This document shows positions 26,149 through 33,811 of a stretch of DNA of 64,000 nt, in pieces. This stretch comes from Halomonas sp. McH1-25 (GTDB taxonomy: Bacteria; Pseudomonadota; Gammaproteobacteria; Pseudomonadales; Halomonadaceae). The translations under genes and the position numbers were made by a program. Location: the NCBI RefSeq assembly GCF_022348165.1, contig NZ_JAKRFI010000003.1, positions 248,001-312,000 on the forward strand. Reading direction: 5' to 3'. The notes under the pieces were generated by a model. That model saw only the letters and a list, made by a program, of their open reading frames with translations. It had not been told where the DNA came from and did no database searches. Every line of letters begins with the position of its first letter. Positions within the stretch are counted from its first letter, which is position 1.

Positions 26149-26496
26149 ATGTCAGCCAAGATTTACTGCACAGCCAGCTTCAAACCCAAGCCCGGCAAGG
26201 AAGACGCCGTTTTCAAGGCGTTACAGGCGCTCGAGCCCAACGCTCATCGCGAAGACGCGTGCCTGCATTACACCGTGACTCGCCACATCGACAATCCGTT
26301 CGCCCAGGGAAGCAGCTACCCAATCGTGTTCCACGAGATATGGGCCAACCGGGAGGCCTTCGAGGCACACTGCCAACGCGAGGAGATTCGTGATTTCTTT
26401 GCCCGGCATCTGGAAGCTGAGGACGGTGACATCGAGGACGCCAACGTATGCGTTTACACCGACGAGCCGAGCGACTTCGACGCCCCCAAGGTTTGA
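26149..26496 (+). CDS. Putative quinol monooxygenase, ABM domain
   Basis: A 115-residue single-domain ABM/YgiN-type protein. The ferredoxin-like dimer fold is suggested by IYCTASFKPKPGKEDAVFKALQAL at the N-terminus, a central ACLHYTVTRHID, and FHEIWANREAFEAHCQ near residue 62. YgiN-type members interconvert quinols and quinones; others have no known substrate. The ATG at 26149 follows GGAGACCCC. It is 72 bases downstream of the Lrp gene on the same strand and may be co-transcribed. It shares the domain type, not the membrane anchor, with the protein at 4364-4936. Confidence 0.82.
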   Translation: MSAKIYCTASFKPKPGKEDAVFKALQALEPNAHREDACLHYTVTRHIDNPFAQGSSYPIVFHEIWANREAFEAHCQREEIRDFFARHLEAEDGDIEDANVCVYTDEPSDFDAPKV

Positions 26497-26520
26497 CACC
26501 AACCAAAGCGATAAAAAAAC

Positions 26521-26541
26521 GCCGTGGCCAAAGGCCACGGC
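26521..26541 (-). terminator. Intrinsic terminator
   Basis: GCCGTGGCC / GGCCACGGC with a three-base loop; on the minus strand it is followed by seven T residues. It ends the YjfB-like gene and may also fold in the convergent ABM transcript. Confidence 0.85.
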
Positions 26542-26564
26542 GGCTCACGGCTTGACGCTGGAAA

Positions 26565-26768
26565 TCATGCGTAAGCGTTGATGCGCGTCCCGATGGTGCC
26601 GGTCGATGCCAGCGAATCCTTGGGTGCGGCCGATGCCATAATTTCCGAGACCTGGTTGGCCTGGATCTCCAGAGCGTCCTTGAGCAGGCTCATCTGGGCC
26701 TGCTGACCGGCATTGTACTGCTGAAGGGTCAGGGCCATGCTCACGGTTGCATTGACTGACGTGTCCAC
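26565..26768 (-). CDS. YjfB-like putative motility protein
   Basis: A small helical protein of about 67 residues. The layout (VDTSVNATVS start, then LLKDALEIQANQVSEIMAS and a C-terminal GTRINAYA) matches the YjfB family, short proteins found in flagellated bacteria and annotated as putative motility proteins. GTG at 26768 lies eight bases after GAGG and gives the MDTS-like N-terminus of that family; an ATG six codons earlier is in frame but has no good ribosome site. No flagellar gene is nearby. The terminator downstream indicates its own transcript. Confidence 0.65.
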   Translation of the reverse strand: MDTSVNATVSMALTLQQYNAGQQAQMSLLKDALEIQANQVSEIMASAAPKDSLASTGTIGTRINAYA

Positions 26769-26905
26769 TTGGCATACCTCGCTCATGTCGTAAAGCCTGA
26801 ACCTACCATCCGCCTTTCGTCACGACGAGTTTGTGGCATCAACGCGTACCATGACGAAACAAAATCAGGCGATGAGTGAGCTTGAGCATCACGTTCTCTG
26901 CACAT

Positions 26906-27619
26906 CTACAGGTCCGATACGCCACTGTCATCCAAGGCCGTTTCCAACGCCGCCGCGACATGCAGCGCCGTGGTATCGTAAAGCGTCACTGTCGTATCGG
27001 ATGGCTGAACCAGCATGCCGATCTCGGTACACCCCAGGATTACGCCTTGCGCCCCACGCTGGGCCAGACCGTCGATGATCGAGAGAAAGCGGGCCCGAGA
27101 ACCGTCGGCGACGGTGCCATGCACGAGTTCGGTGAAGATGACCTCGTGTATGAAATCCCGCTCATCCTGCTCGGGCGTTATCACTTCAATGCCGAATCGG
27201 GCCTGGACTCGGTCGCGATAAAACGCCTGCTCCATGGTGAAGCGCGTTCCCAGCAGGCCAACACGCCGTATGCCGTCACGCGCCAGCGCCTGCCCCGTTG
27301 CATCGGCAATGTGCAACAAGGGAATGTCGATTGCCGCCTCCACGTCATCCGCCACACGATGCATGGTATTGGTCGCAATCAACAGGAAATCGGCGCCAGC
27401 CGCCTGCGCCTGGCGTGCCGAACAGGCCAGGTAGCGGCCTGCTGCATCCCAGTCTCCGGCACGCTGTAACGCTTCGATCTCGGCGAAATCGACACTAATC
27501 AGGCAGATCGGTGCCGAGTGATAACCGCCTCGCCTGTCGCGTACGCCTTCGTTCAGGCCACGGTAATACGTTTGTGTCGACTCCCAACTCATGCCGCCCA
27601 GGATTCCGATCGTCTTCAT
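26906..27619 (-). CDS. Aspartate/glutamate racemase family protein (YgeA-like)
   Basis: A 237-residue cofactor-independent racemase-fold protein. The two catalytic cysteine-type motifs are ATNTMH near residue 83, where the first cysteine is replaced by threonine, and GCTEIG near residue 196 with cysteine. The same Thr/Cys arrangement occurs in E. coli YgeA, which racemises several amino acids slowly. The N-terminus KTIGILGGMSWEST is typical. The start follows GGGAGGCAGGACGGC. It is downstream of the DUF1127 gene on the same strand but separated by two hairpins. Confidence 0.85.
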   Translation of the reverse strand: MKTIGILGGMSWESTQTYYRGLNEGVRDRRGGYHSAPICLISVDFAEIEALQRAGDWDAAGRYLACSARQAQAAGADFLLIATNTMHRVADDVEAAIDIPLLHIADATGQALARDGIRRVGLLGTRFTMEQAFYRDRVQARFGIEVITPEQDERDFIHEVIFTELVHGTVADGSRARFLSIIDGLAQRGAQGVILGCTEIGMLVQPSDTTVTLYDTTALHVAAALETALDDSGVSDL

Positions 27620-27680
27620 GCCGTCCTGCCTCCCTTATCGTCCTTTTGCTCATCTTCGTGCATTTTGTCGTCAACGAAAA

Positions 27681-27707
27681 CGGGCAGAACCTTCCCGGCC
27701 CTGCCCG
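27681..27707 (-). terminator. Intrinsic terminator after the DUF1127 gene
   Basis: CGGGCAG / CTGCCCG with a 13-base loop, followed by TTTT on the minus strand. Confidence 0.6.
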
Positions 27708-27722
27708 CGATCAGCGTCTGTC

Positions 27723-27751
27723 GGCCACGGCCGCGTCCTGCGGCCGTGGCC
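27723..27751. terminator. Hairpin after the DUF1127 gene
   Basis: A 12-bp stem (GGCCACGGCCGC / GCGGCCGTGGCC) with loop GTCCT, three bases past the stop on the minus strand; no U tract. Together with the next hairpin it isolates the gene from the racemase. Confidence 0.6.
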
Positions 27752-27754
27752 CGG

Positions 27755-28024
27755 CTAAGCCAAGGCGGCCCCACAGGTGGGACACACTTTCACGGGTATG
27801 TCCGCTCTTCCGACGATCTCCTCGAAATCGAGAGGCGCCGCCAGCTCGACGTCGCCCTTTGCCGCGTCAGGGTGCAATGGGCGCACGATGCCCTGATCGA
27901 CATAAAGACCGATATCCTTGAGCAAGTGGTCGTCGAGATGGGCAAGCGCCCGAAAGTTGTTTCGATCACGACGAGCGACCGTCAGTGCCTTGCAGATGCG
28001 TGCGAGCCAGTTCGTTACGTGCAT
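27755..28024 (-). CDS. DUF1127 protein with C-terminal CPTCG tail
   Basis: An 89-residue protein. The first half has a helical DUF1127 pattern (WLARICKAL, then NFRALAHLDDHLLKDIGL). DUF1127 proteins are usually under 70 residues; in some bacteria they bind RNA or help phosphate and carbon metabolism regulation. Here the domain is extended by about 40 residues that end VCPTCGAALA, a single zinc-knuckle-like pair of cysteines that could bind metal as a dimer. The ATG follows AAAGGAG by eight bases. It has its own hairpins downstream. Confidence 0.72.
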   Translation of the reverse strand: MHVTNWLARICKALTVARRDRNNFRALAHLDDHLLKDIGLYVDQGIVRPLHPDAAKGDVELAAPLDFEEIVGRADIPVKVCPTCGAALA

Positions 28025-28094
28025 GTCTCCGTCTCCTTTAACAGGAGGCCGGGACCTTAACGGGGCAAGAGAGGAATGATGCAGGAGGTACTCG

Positions 28095-28116
28095 GGCCGC
28101 GGTAAGATCCGCGGCC
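28095..28116 (-). terminator. Hairpin ending a small unit
   Basis: GGCCGCGG / CCGCGGCC with loop TAAGAT, 13 bases after the stop of the 30-codon ORF on the minus strand. Stem is perfect; U tract is absent. Confidence 0.5.
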
Positions 28117-28129
28117 GATGAAACTGATG

Positions 28130-28222
28130 TCAGGCGACACGCGGACGAACGACGATTCGCAGCGCATGATTATTCATGCGCACGGAGTCGTTCGTTACCG
28201 CTGGCCACATCAGTTGAATCAT
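28130..28222 (-). CDS. Candidate 30-residue small protein
   Basis: An open frame of 30 codons starting at ATG 28222, eight bases after AAGG. The predicted product starts MIQLMWPAVTNDSVRM and ends IVVRPRVA; it is neutral to basic and has no clear membrane segment. A good sigma-70 promoter (28273-28301) lies upstream and a hairpin follows the stop, so the sequence has the parts of a self-contained transcription unit. About half of the ORF is also a nested inverted repeat (28145-28195), which would equally suit a structured small RNA. No family is recognised. Coding status is uncertain. Confidence 0.35.
   Translation of the reverse strand: MIQLMWPAVTNDSVRMNNHALRIVVRPRVA
28145..28195. repeat. 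Nested inverted repeat
   Basis: Outer arms ACGAACGAC (28145-28153) and GTCGTTCGT (28187-28195); inner arms GCGCATGA (28162-28169) and TCATGCGC (28174-28181) around TTAT. Both pairs are perfect. It can fold as RNA or extrude as a cruciform. Confidence 0.6.
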
Positions 28223-28272
28223 GAAAAGTGCCTTATTTCATACAACGCCGGCTAATACAGCCGACTCTGATC

Positions 28273-28301
28273 ATTAAAGGCGGCGTTGTACAGCGCGTCA
28301 A
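28273..28301 (-). promoter_or_regulatory. Sigma-70-type promoter for the small unit
   Basis: On the minus strand TTGACG (28301-28296), 17-base spacer, TTTAAT (28278-28273). Each box has one mismatch to consensus. The start point would be near 28266. The spacer holds one arm of a 10-bp inverted repeat (28281-28290 with 28241-28250), and the early transcript can form GTCGGCT / AGCCGGC. Confidence 0.55.
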
Positions 28302-28383
28302 GTCGTCTCGAGTCAATGACGGTCGCGCTCGGAATGCCGACGCACTACCATAGCCTCCTTCAACTCTGCGACGGACACTCGGC

Positions 28384-29253
28384 ATGAAATACATCGGCGC
28401 CCATGTCAGCGCAGCGGGCGGTGCGGCCCAGGCAGTGGTCAGGGCCCACGAGATCGGAGCCAACGCCTTTGCGCTGTTCACCAAGAATCAGCGCCAGTGG
28501 CACGCCAAGCCGCTGAGCGATGAGGCCATCGCCTCGTTCAAGACAGCCTGCCAGCGCTACGGCTTCGGTCCTGGGCAAATCCTTCCGCACGACAGTTACC
28601 TGATCAATCTGGGGCATCCTGACGACACGGCATTGAAAAAATGCCGGGCAGCGTTTCTCGATGAATTTCAGCGCTGCGAACAGCTTGGCCTGACTCTGCT
28701 GAACTTTCATCCCGGCAGCCATCTGCGCAAGATCTCCGAGCGCGAATGTCTTGCGCGTATTGCCGAGTCGATCAACGACGTGTTGTCCCGGACACGCAAT
28801 GTCACTGCGGTGATCGAGAATACCGCCGGACAAGGCACCAATCTCGGCCACCGCTTCGAGCACCTCGCCGAGATCATCGCGCAGGTCGACGACAAGTCAC
28901 GCGTCGGCGTATGTATCGACACTTGCCATGCCTTTGCGGCGGGCTACGATCTGCGCACACGCGAGGCGACGCTGGCCACGCTCGACGAACTCGATGCTGT
29001 GGTCGGCTTCGAGTATTTGCGCGGCATGCACCTGAACGATGCCAAGAGTGCCTTCGGCAGTCGAGTCGACCGGCATCATTGCCTTGGCGAGGGCAACATC
29101 GGCCTGGATGCATTTGCCGCGCTCATGCGCGATCCACGCCTCGATGGAATTCCGCTTATCCTTGAAACCATCGAGCCGGATCGATGGTCGGAAGAAATCG
29201 ACTGGTTGCGTGCACAGCAACGCCAACCGGCCGACCTCGCTCCCAGCCACTAA
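28384..29253 (+). CDS. nfo: Endonuclease IV (apurinic/apyrimidinic)
   Basis: A 289-residue AP endonuclease of the xylose-isomerase-like TIM-barrel fold with three metals. It cleaves DNA 5' to abasic sites in base excision repair. Signature segments are [12 protein letters not shown] at the start, [14 protein letters not shown] near residue 80, LLNFHPGSH near 110, [11 protein letters not shown] near 147, [13 protein letters not shown] near 179, and MHLNDAK near 217. Length equals the family norm. It is followed after 10 bases by a small membrane protein gene, perhaps in one transcript. Confidence 0.95.
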   Translation: MKYIGAHVSAAGGAAQAVVRAHEIGANAFALFTKNQRQWHAKPLSDEAIASFKTACQRYGFGPGQILPHDSYLINLGHPDDTALKKCRAAFLDEFQRCEQLGLTLLNFHPGSHLRKISERECLARIAESINDVLSRTRNVTAVIENTAGQGTNLGHRFEHLAEIIAQVDDKSRVGVCIDTCHAFAAGYDLRTREATLATLDELDAVVGFEYLRGMHLNDAKSAFGSRVDRHHCLGEGNIGLDAFAALMRDPRLDGIPLILETIEPDRWSEEIDWLRAQQRQPADLAPSH

Positions 29254-29263
29254 GGTTCGGCTC

Positions 29264-29557
29264 ATGGTTGCCAATGGTTTTTTCAACTGGCTCGGCGAGA
29301 GCCTCGGCGATGCGATTCGCTTCATCGTCGACGTACTGGCCGGCTTCTTTGCCGGCATCGGCATCGCCATTCACGATTTCATCGAAGGGCTGACCGGCTC
29401 GCTGGGCATGAATACCTCGCTGTTCGGCCTAATCGCCCTGATCACGGGCCTGGGACTACTCTACAAGGGGATACGTGCCCTGCTGCAGCGCTCGTTTCTG
29501 GCCGGCGCCCTGTGGATGTTGATTGGCCTGCTGGTGCTAAGCTGGCTGATCGCCTGA
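29264..29557 (+). CDS. Small inner-membrane protein of unknown function
   Basis: A 97-residue protein starting 10 bases after nfo. It has an amphipathic N-terminal region (NGFFNWLGESLGDAIRFIVD), a hydrophobic segment at about 26-42, and two near the C-terminus (SLFGLIALITGLGLLYKG and ALWMLIGLLVLSWLIA). No cysteine and few charges. The ribosome site is weak; translation may be coupled with nfo. I do not recognise a family. Confidence 0.6.
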   Translation: MVANGFFNWLGESLGDAIRFIVDVLAGFFAGIGIAIHDFIEGLTGSLGMNTSLFGLIALITGLGLLYKGIRALLQRSFLAGALWMLIGLLVLSWLIA

Positions 29558-29658
29558 AGCCACGCCCATGGGAGCTGACGTTACACATTGTCATGGCCTT
29601 GTCTGGCTGGTTACATGAGCATGACCATTCAATCGCAAGACGACAGGAGACAAACATC

Positions 29659-30183
29659 ATGTTGAAGCGTATCAAACTGCCACGCAGGGCCCTGGCCTGC
29701 CTTGCTGCGTTGGCAATGACACCTGCCGCCTTGGCACAACAGCCCTCGGCCGACCCCAACGTCACCACCGAACAGTTTCAGGACTGGGAAGTGCGCTGCC
29801 CCCAGGATGTGGCGGCACAGGGCTCATGCACCATGACGCAGTTGGTCAACAATCCCGACGACAGTCGTCCGCTGATGCGGGTGGTCATGGCCTACCCTCC
29901 GGAAATCGATACCGCGGCCATGGCGTTCTTTCTGCCACTGGGCACACGCCTGGCACCGGGGCTTCAGCTCAGCATCGACAATGCAGAGCCGGTCTCCTTC
30001 CCCTTCCAGGTGTGCATGGAACAGGGCTGCCGCGCCGACCTGCCCGTGCGCCCCGAGCTGATGCAGCAACTGCGTAGCGGCAGTTCGGCCACTCTCAGCC
30101 TGATCGGCCCGCGCGGCAACCGCATGGATCTCGACGTCTCGTTGATGGGCTTTACCAACGCCAGCGAGCGCATCCAGAACTAG
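29659..30183 (+). CDS. Invasion-associated locus B (IalB) family periplasmic protein
   Basis: A 174-residue exported protein. A signal peptide covers residues 1-26 (basic start, alanine-leucine core, cleavage near ALA-QQ). The mature part has the IalB pattern: FQDWEVRCPQ, then SCTMTQLVNN, a hydrophobic AMAFFLPLGTRLAPGLQLSID, and CMEQGCRADLPV with two cysteines likely to form a disulfide. IalB was named in Bartonella; the family is common in nonpathogens and its role is unknown. The ATG follows AGGAG by nine bases. A terminator follows. Confidence 0.82.
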   Translation: MLKRIKLPRRALACLAALAMTPAALAQQPSADPNVTTEQFQDWEVRCPQDVAAQGSCTMTQLVNNPDDSRPLMRVVMAYPPEIDTAAMAFFLPLGTRLAPGLQLSIDNAEPVSFPFQVCMEQGCRADLPVRPELMQQLRSGSSATLSLIGPRGNRMDLDVSLMGFTNASERIQN

Positions 30184-30206
30184 CCGGCAGCGTCGCACTA
30201 CGCACA

Positions 30207-30230
30207 ACGGGCCGCTCAAGAGCGGCCCGT
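30207..30230. terminator. Bidirectional terminator
   Basis: ACGGGCCGCT / AGCGGCCCGT with loop CAAG, between the convergent IalB-like gene and pepN; TTTC follows on the plus strand. Confidence 0.75.
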
Positions 30231-30260
30231 TTCATCTGCTAGCGTTTCGCTCGTCCAGAG

Positions 30261-32954
30261 TCAGTGGGCTAGCGCCTTCTCGACGACCTCATAGACATTG
30301 GGCGACAGTTCTTCGGCACGGATACGTTCGAGCTCCGCTTTCATCAGCGCCTGACGCTGCTCATCGAAACGCTGCCAACGCGTCAGCGGCGTGATGATAC
30401 GCGCGGCGATCTCGGGATTGAGCCGGTTGAGCTCGATAACCACATCGGCCAGCAACTTGTATCCCTCGCCATCCAGACGATGGAAATTGACCCGATTCTG
30501 ACCGACGAACGCCCCAATCAGCGCGCGCACCCGGTTGGGGTTCTTGAGTGAAAATGCCGGGTGATCCATCAGATACTTGACCCGATCCAGAGCATCCGAC
30601 TGCGGCCGGGTGACCTGCACGCTGAACCATTGGTCCATCACCAGCGGGTCATGGGCCCACTTCTCACCGAAGGCCCGCAACGCCGGATCGGCAATGTCGC
30701 CACGTGAGCTGTGTACCAGCAGAGTCAGCGCCGCTCGCACATCGGTCATGTTGTGCTGGGCCTCGAACTGTTGACGGGCCAGCTCGACGCCCTCCTCGTC
30801 CTCGATGCTCATCAGGTAGGACAGCGCCACGTTCTTGAGACTGCGTTGTGCGATCTGCTCGGCGTTCGGCGCGTAAGGCGCATCGGAAAGGTTGGCTTGG
30901 TAGAGCGCCAGAAACTCGTCGCGCAGGGCGACGGCCAGCGACTGCTTGACGAAGTTGCGCGCAGCGTGGATGGCATCGACATCGACCGTTGGCTGCTGTT
31001 CGGCGATATACGCCTCGGACGGCAGCGTCAGCATCTCGGCCAGTACCGCCTTGTCGTCACTCGGCTCGGTCAACAGGTTGCGGAAGGCCTCGGTCACGCG
31101 AGGATCCATGACTTTCTCGACGCCGTTGCGATGAGCGGCGATCAGGTCGTCCAGGGCCAGCATGGCGAGACGTTGTCCGGCATCCCAGCGATTGAAGCCA
31201 TCGGAGTCGTTCTGCAGCAGGAATGCCAGGTCCTCGCGGCCATAGGGGAAGCGCAGCTTGACCGGCGCCGAGAAGCCGCGCAGCAGCGACGGCACCGGGG
31301 CCTCGGCGACGTCGGTGAACACGAAGGTCTGCTCGTCCTCGCGCAGGTGAAGCACGCCATCCTTGCCGAGGTCCTCCTTGCCGTCGGGCGTCTCGAGGGT
31401 CAGTGTCAGGTCCTCGCCGGACTTGGTGCCCACCAGGCCAACGCGCACGGGGATGTGCAGTGGCTGTTTGTCGGGCTGGCCGGGCGTCGCCGGGGTACGC
31501 TGGCGCATCGTCAGGCGATATTCGGCGCTGGCGTAGTCGTACTCGCCATAGGCGTCGATTTCCGGGGTGCCGGCCTGGGAATACCAGCGCATGAACTGAC
31601 CGAGATCCAGCCCGGAGACCTCGGCCATGCAGCCGACGAAATCCTCGATGGTCACCGCCTGGCCATCGAAGCGCTCGAAATACAGGTCCGAGCCCTTGCG
31701 GAAGGTATCCCAGCCAAGCAGGTTGCGCAGCATGCGCACGATCTCCGACCCTTTCTCGTAGATGGTCAGAGTATAGAAGTTGGAAATCTCGATGTAATGA
31801 TCGGGACGCACCGGGTGTGCAGTAGGGCCGGCATCCTCGGCAAACTGTGCGGTGCGCAGGAAGGACACGTCCTCGATGCGCTTGACCGGGGCCGAGTTCA
31901 CATCGGCCGAAAAGCTCTGGTCGCGGAAAACCGTGAAGCCTTCCTTGAGCGAGAGCTGGAACCAGTCGCGACAGGTCACGCGATTGCCCGACCAGTTGTG
32001 GAAGTATTCGTGGGCGACCACCCCCTCGACACGCTGGAAGGCGGCGTCGGTGGCCGTCTGCGGATGAGTCAGCACCGCCGCCGAGTTGAAGATGTTGAGC
32101 CCCTTGTTCTCCATCGCGCCCATGTTGAAGTCATTGACGGCGACGATCATGAACAGGTCGAGGTCGTACTCGCGGCCGTAGGTTTCCTCGTCCCACGTCA
32201 TCGACGCCTTGAGCGAGCGCATGGCGTGCTCGGTCTTGTCGAGATTTTCGGGCTCTACCCACAGCTGTAGGGTCACATCGCGACCGCTCATGGTGGTAAA
32301 GCGATCCTCGACCTTTTCGAGCTGGCCGGCCACCAGGGCGAACAGATAGCTCGGCTTGGGGTGCGGATCCTCCCAGGTCACGAAGTGCTTGCCATTCGGC
32401 AACTCGCCACGCTCCACCGGATTGCCGTTGGACAATAGCACCGGCAACCGCTCGCGATCGCCGATCACCGTGGTGGAGAAGGTCGCCATTACGTCGGGAC
32501 GATCCAGATAATAGGTGATGCGGCGAAACCCTTCGGCTTCGCACTGGGTACAGAACATGCCGTTGGAGAGATACAGCCCTTCCAGCGCCGTGTTGGCCTG
32601 GGGATCGATCACGACCTCGGTCTCCAGGCGCAAACGGTCGGGAGCGTCGGGAATGGTCAACGTCGCATCGTCCACCTGGTATTCCCCCGCCTGCAGCTCC
32701 TGCCCGTCGATGGCGACGTATTTGAGGGAAAGCTTCTCGCCATGCAACGTCAGAGGCAGACCGGGCTCGCTGTCGGGATGACGCTCCAGATGCAAGGCGG
32801 CATGCACATGCGTGTCGGACGCCGACAGATCGAATTTCAGCTCGGTGTGCGTGACCCGATAGGCCGGCGGGCGATAGTCGTTGAGATATACCGGTTGCGG
32901 CTGGGCGTCGACCGGCTTGATTTCGGCTTGTTCGGAAACGCGCGTATCGGACAT
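30261..32954 (-). CDS. pepN: Aminopeptidase N
   Basis: An 897-residue M1-family zinc aminopeptidase of the E. coli PepN type, a cytoplasmic enzyme that finishes peptide degradation. The exopeptidase motif GAMENKGLNIF is followed by the zinc site HEYFHNWSGNR with His315, Glu316 and His319 and the downstream glutamate in LKEGFTVF. The C-terminal helical domain is full length. The ATG at 32954 follows AGGAG by ten bases; a longer frame adds 11 residues without support. It stands alone and convergent to the IalB-like gene. Confidence 0.96.
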   Translation of the reverse strand: MSDTRVSEQAEIKPVDAQPQPVYLNDYRPPAYRVTHTELKFDLSASDTHVHAALHLERHPDSEPGLPLTLHGEKLSLKYVAIDGQELQAGEYQVDDATLTIPDAPDRLRLETEVVIDPQANTALEGLYLSNGMFCTQCEAEGFRRITYYLDRPDVMATFSTTVIGDRERLPVLLSNGNPVERGELPNGKHFVTWEDPHPKPSYLFALVAGQLEKVEDRFTTMSGRDVTLQLWVEPENLDKTEHAMRSLKASMTWDEETYGREYDLDLFMIVAVNDFNMGAMENKGLNIFNSAAVLTHPQTATDAAFQRVEGVVAHEYFHNWSGNRVTCRDWFQLSLKEGFTVFRDQSFSADVNSAPVKRIEDVSFLRTAQFAEDAGPTAHPVRPDHYIEISNFYTLTIYEKGSEIVRMLRNLLGWDTFRKGSDLYFERFDGQAVTIEDFVGCMAEVSGLDLGQFMRWYSQAGTPEIDAYGEYDYASAEYRLTMRQRTPATPGQPDKQPLHIPVRVGLVGTKSGEDLTLTLETPDGKEDLGKDGVLHLREDEQTFVFTDVAEAPVPSLLRGFSAPVKLRFPYGREDLAFLLQNDSDGFNRWDAGQRLAMLALDDLIAAHRNGVEKVMDPRVTEAFRNLLTEPSDDKAVLAEMLTLPSEAYIAEQQPTVDVDAIHAARNFVKQSLAVALRDEFLALYQANLSDAPYAPNAEQIAQRSLKNVALSYLMSIEDEEGVELARQQFEAQHNMTDVRAALTLLVHSSRGDIADPALRAFGEKWAHDPLVMDQWFSVQVTRPQSDALDRVKYLMDHPAFSLKNPNRVRALIGAFVGQNRVNFHRLDGEGYKLLADVVIELNRLNPEIAARIITPLTRWQRFDEQRQALMKAELERIRAEELSPNVYEVVEKALAH

Positions 32955-33057
32955 GGATCGAGAACTCCTGTACAAGATGACCGACATTGTACGGTGCCCG
33001 GGGCAGGAGTCTCAAAGTGGCGTAGGCAGTCGATGACCGAGCGGCCACCCACGCCAG

Positions 33058-33501
33058 CTAGCGCCCCATGCGTTGCGCGGACAGCCGCTCTTCCTGCATC
33101 TGGCGGGATGACGTGTGGTTCCGCGGCGTCCTCTGGCTCGGTTCGGGCCTTGTTGCGATCCACACTCCCAGCAACAGTAGCCCGACAATCAAGCCGCCGC
33201 GCAGTGCCAACGAGTCCAGAACGATTGCCAGGACGGCGCAGGAAACCAACAGCATCATCACGGCGAGAATCTTGGCATGCCGTGGAATGGCGTGCTCGTG
33301 CTCCCAGGCCTCGATTGGCGGCCCGAAGCGCGGATGGCAGCGAATCCATTGGGCAAAGCGGGGCGAGCCACGAGACGCCAGCCAGACGGCCAGCAACATG
33401 AAGCAGGTCGTCGGCAACAACGGCAAGAACAGTCCCACGACACCCAGCGAGAAACTGAGTCCGGCGAGACAGACGAAGACGAGCTGTCTTGTCTTTGACA
33501 T
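33058..33501 (-). CDS. ybaN: YbaN (DUF454) family membrane protein
   Basis: A 147-residue inner-membrane protein. The DUF454 hallmarks are the first hydrophobic segment with GVVGLFLPLLPTTCFMLLA, the following WLASRGSPRFAQWIRCHPRFGPPIEAWEHEHAIPRHAK, and two further hydrophobic stretches (LAVMMLLVSCAVLA, LIVGLLLLGVWIA). The C-terminal 30 residues are polar and basic. The ATG at 33501 follows GGCAGGAG by eight bases. Function in E. coli is not established. Confidence 0.85.
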   Translation of the reverse strand: MSKTRQLVFVCLAGLSFSLGVVGLFLPLLPTTCFMLLAVWLASRGSPRFAQWIRCHPRFGPPIEAWEHEHAIPRHAKILAVMMLLVSCAVLAIVLDSLALRGGLIVGLLLLGVWIATRPEPSQRTPRNHTSSRQMQEERLSAQRMGR

Positions 33502-33811
33502 TCGTTTGTCTCCTGCCTCCTGTCGTGCCGGCGAATTCCCGTAAAGAGAGTCGTCGGGCCCATTGTGTTGGGACGCGCCTGGCTGGGCATGAGCCCGACG
33601 ACCATTACCATTACACTGTACGCCGTCGGTCAACGGAAATCATTTAACCCTATGACCAGACTAGGCAAGCTTAATCGTCACGTCATCCATGGCTTACGCG
33701 AGAATACCGTCGGTAACCACTGTTCATGAACGGTAAACGGTTTATTGCCTGGAAGGCAGCTGGCGTTTCGCTACGTAACCGCTAGGCTGTCTTCACGATT
33801 GGAGACCATTC
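33502..33811. other. Intergenic region between ybaN and ygiD
   Basis: This 310-bp divergent gap holds no convincing gene. It contains an inverted repeat GTCGTCGGGC (33550-33559) / GCCCGACGAC (33593-33602) with a 33-base loop, and a perfect palindrome GTTCATGAAC (33722-33731) about 80 bases before ygiD, both candidate regulatory sites. Confidence 0.4.

Noticed and set aside
28118-28255. 45-codon plus-strand frame in the nfo upstream gap
   Set aside because: It has no ribosome site (preceded by a GC hairpin), and the minus strand has promoter, ribosome site and terminator instead.
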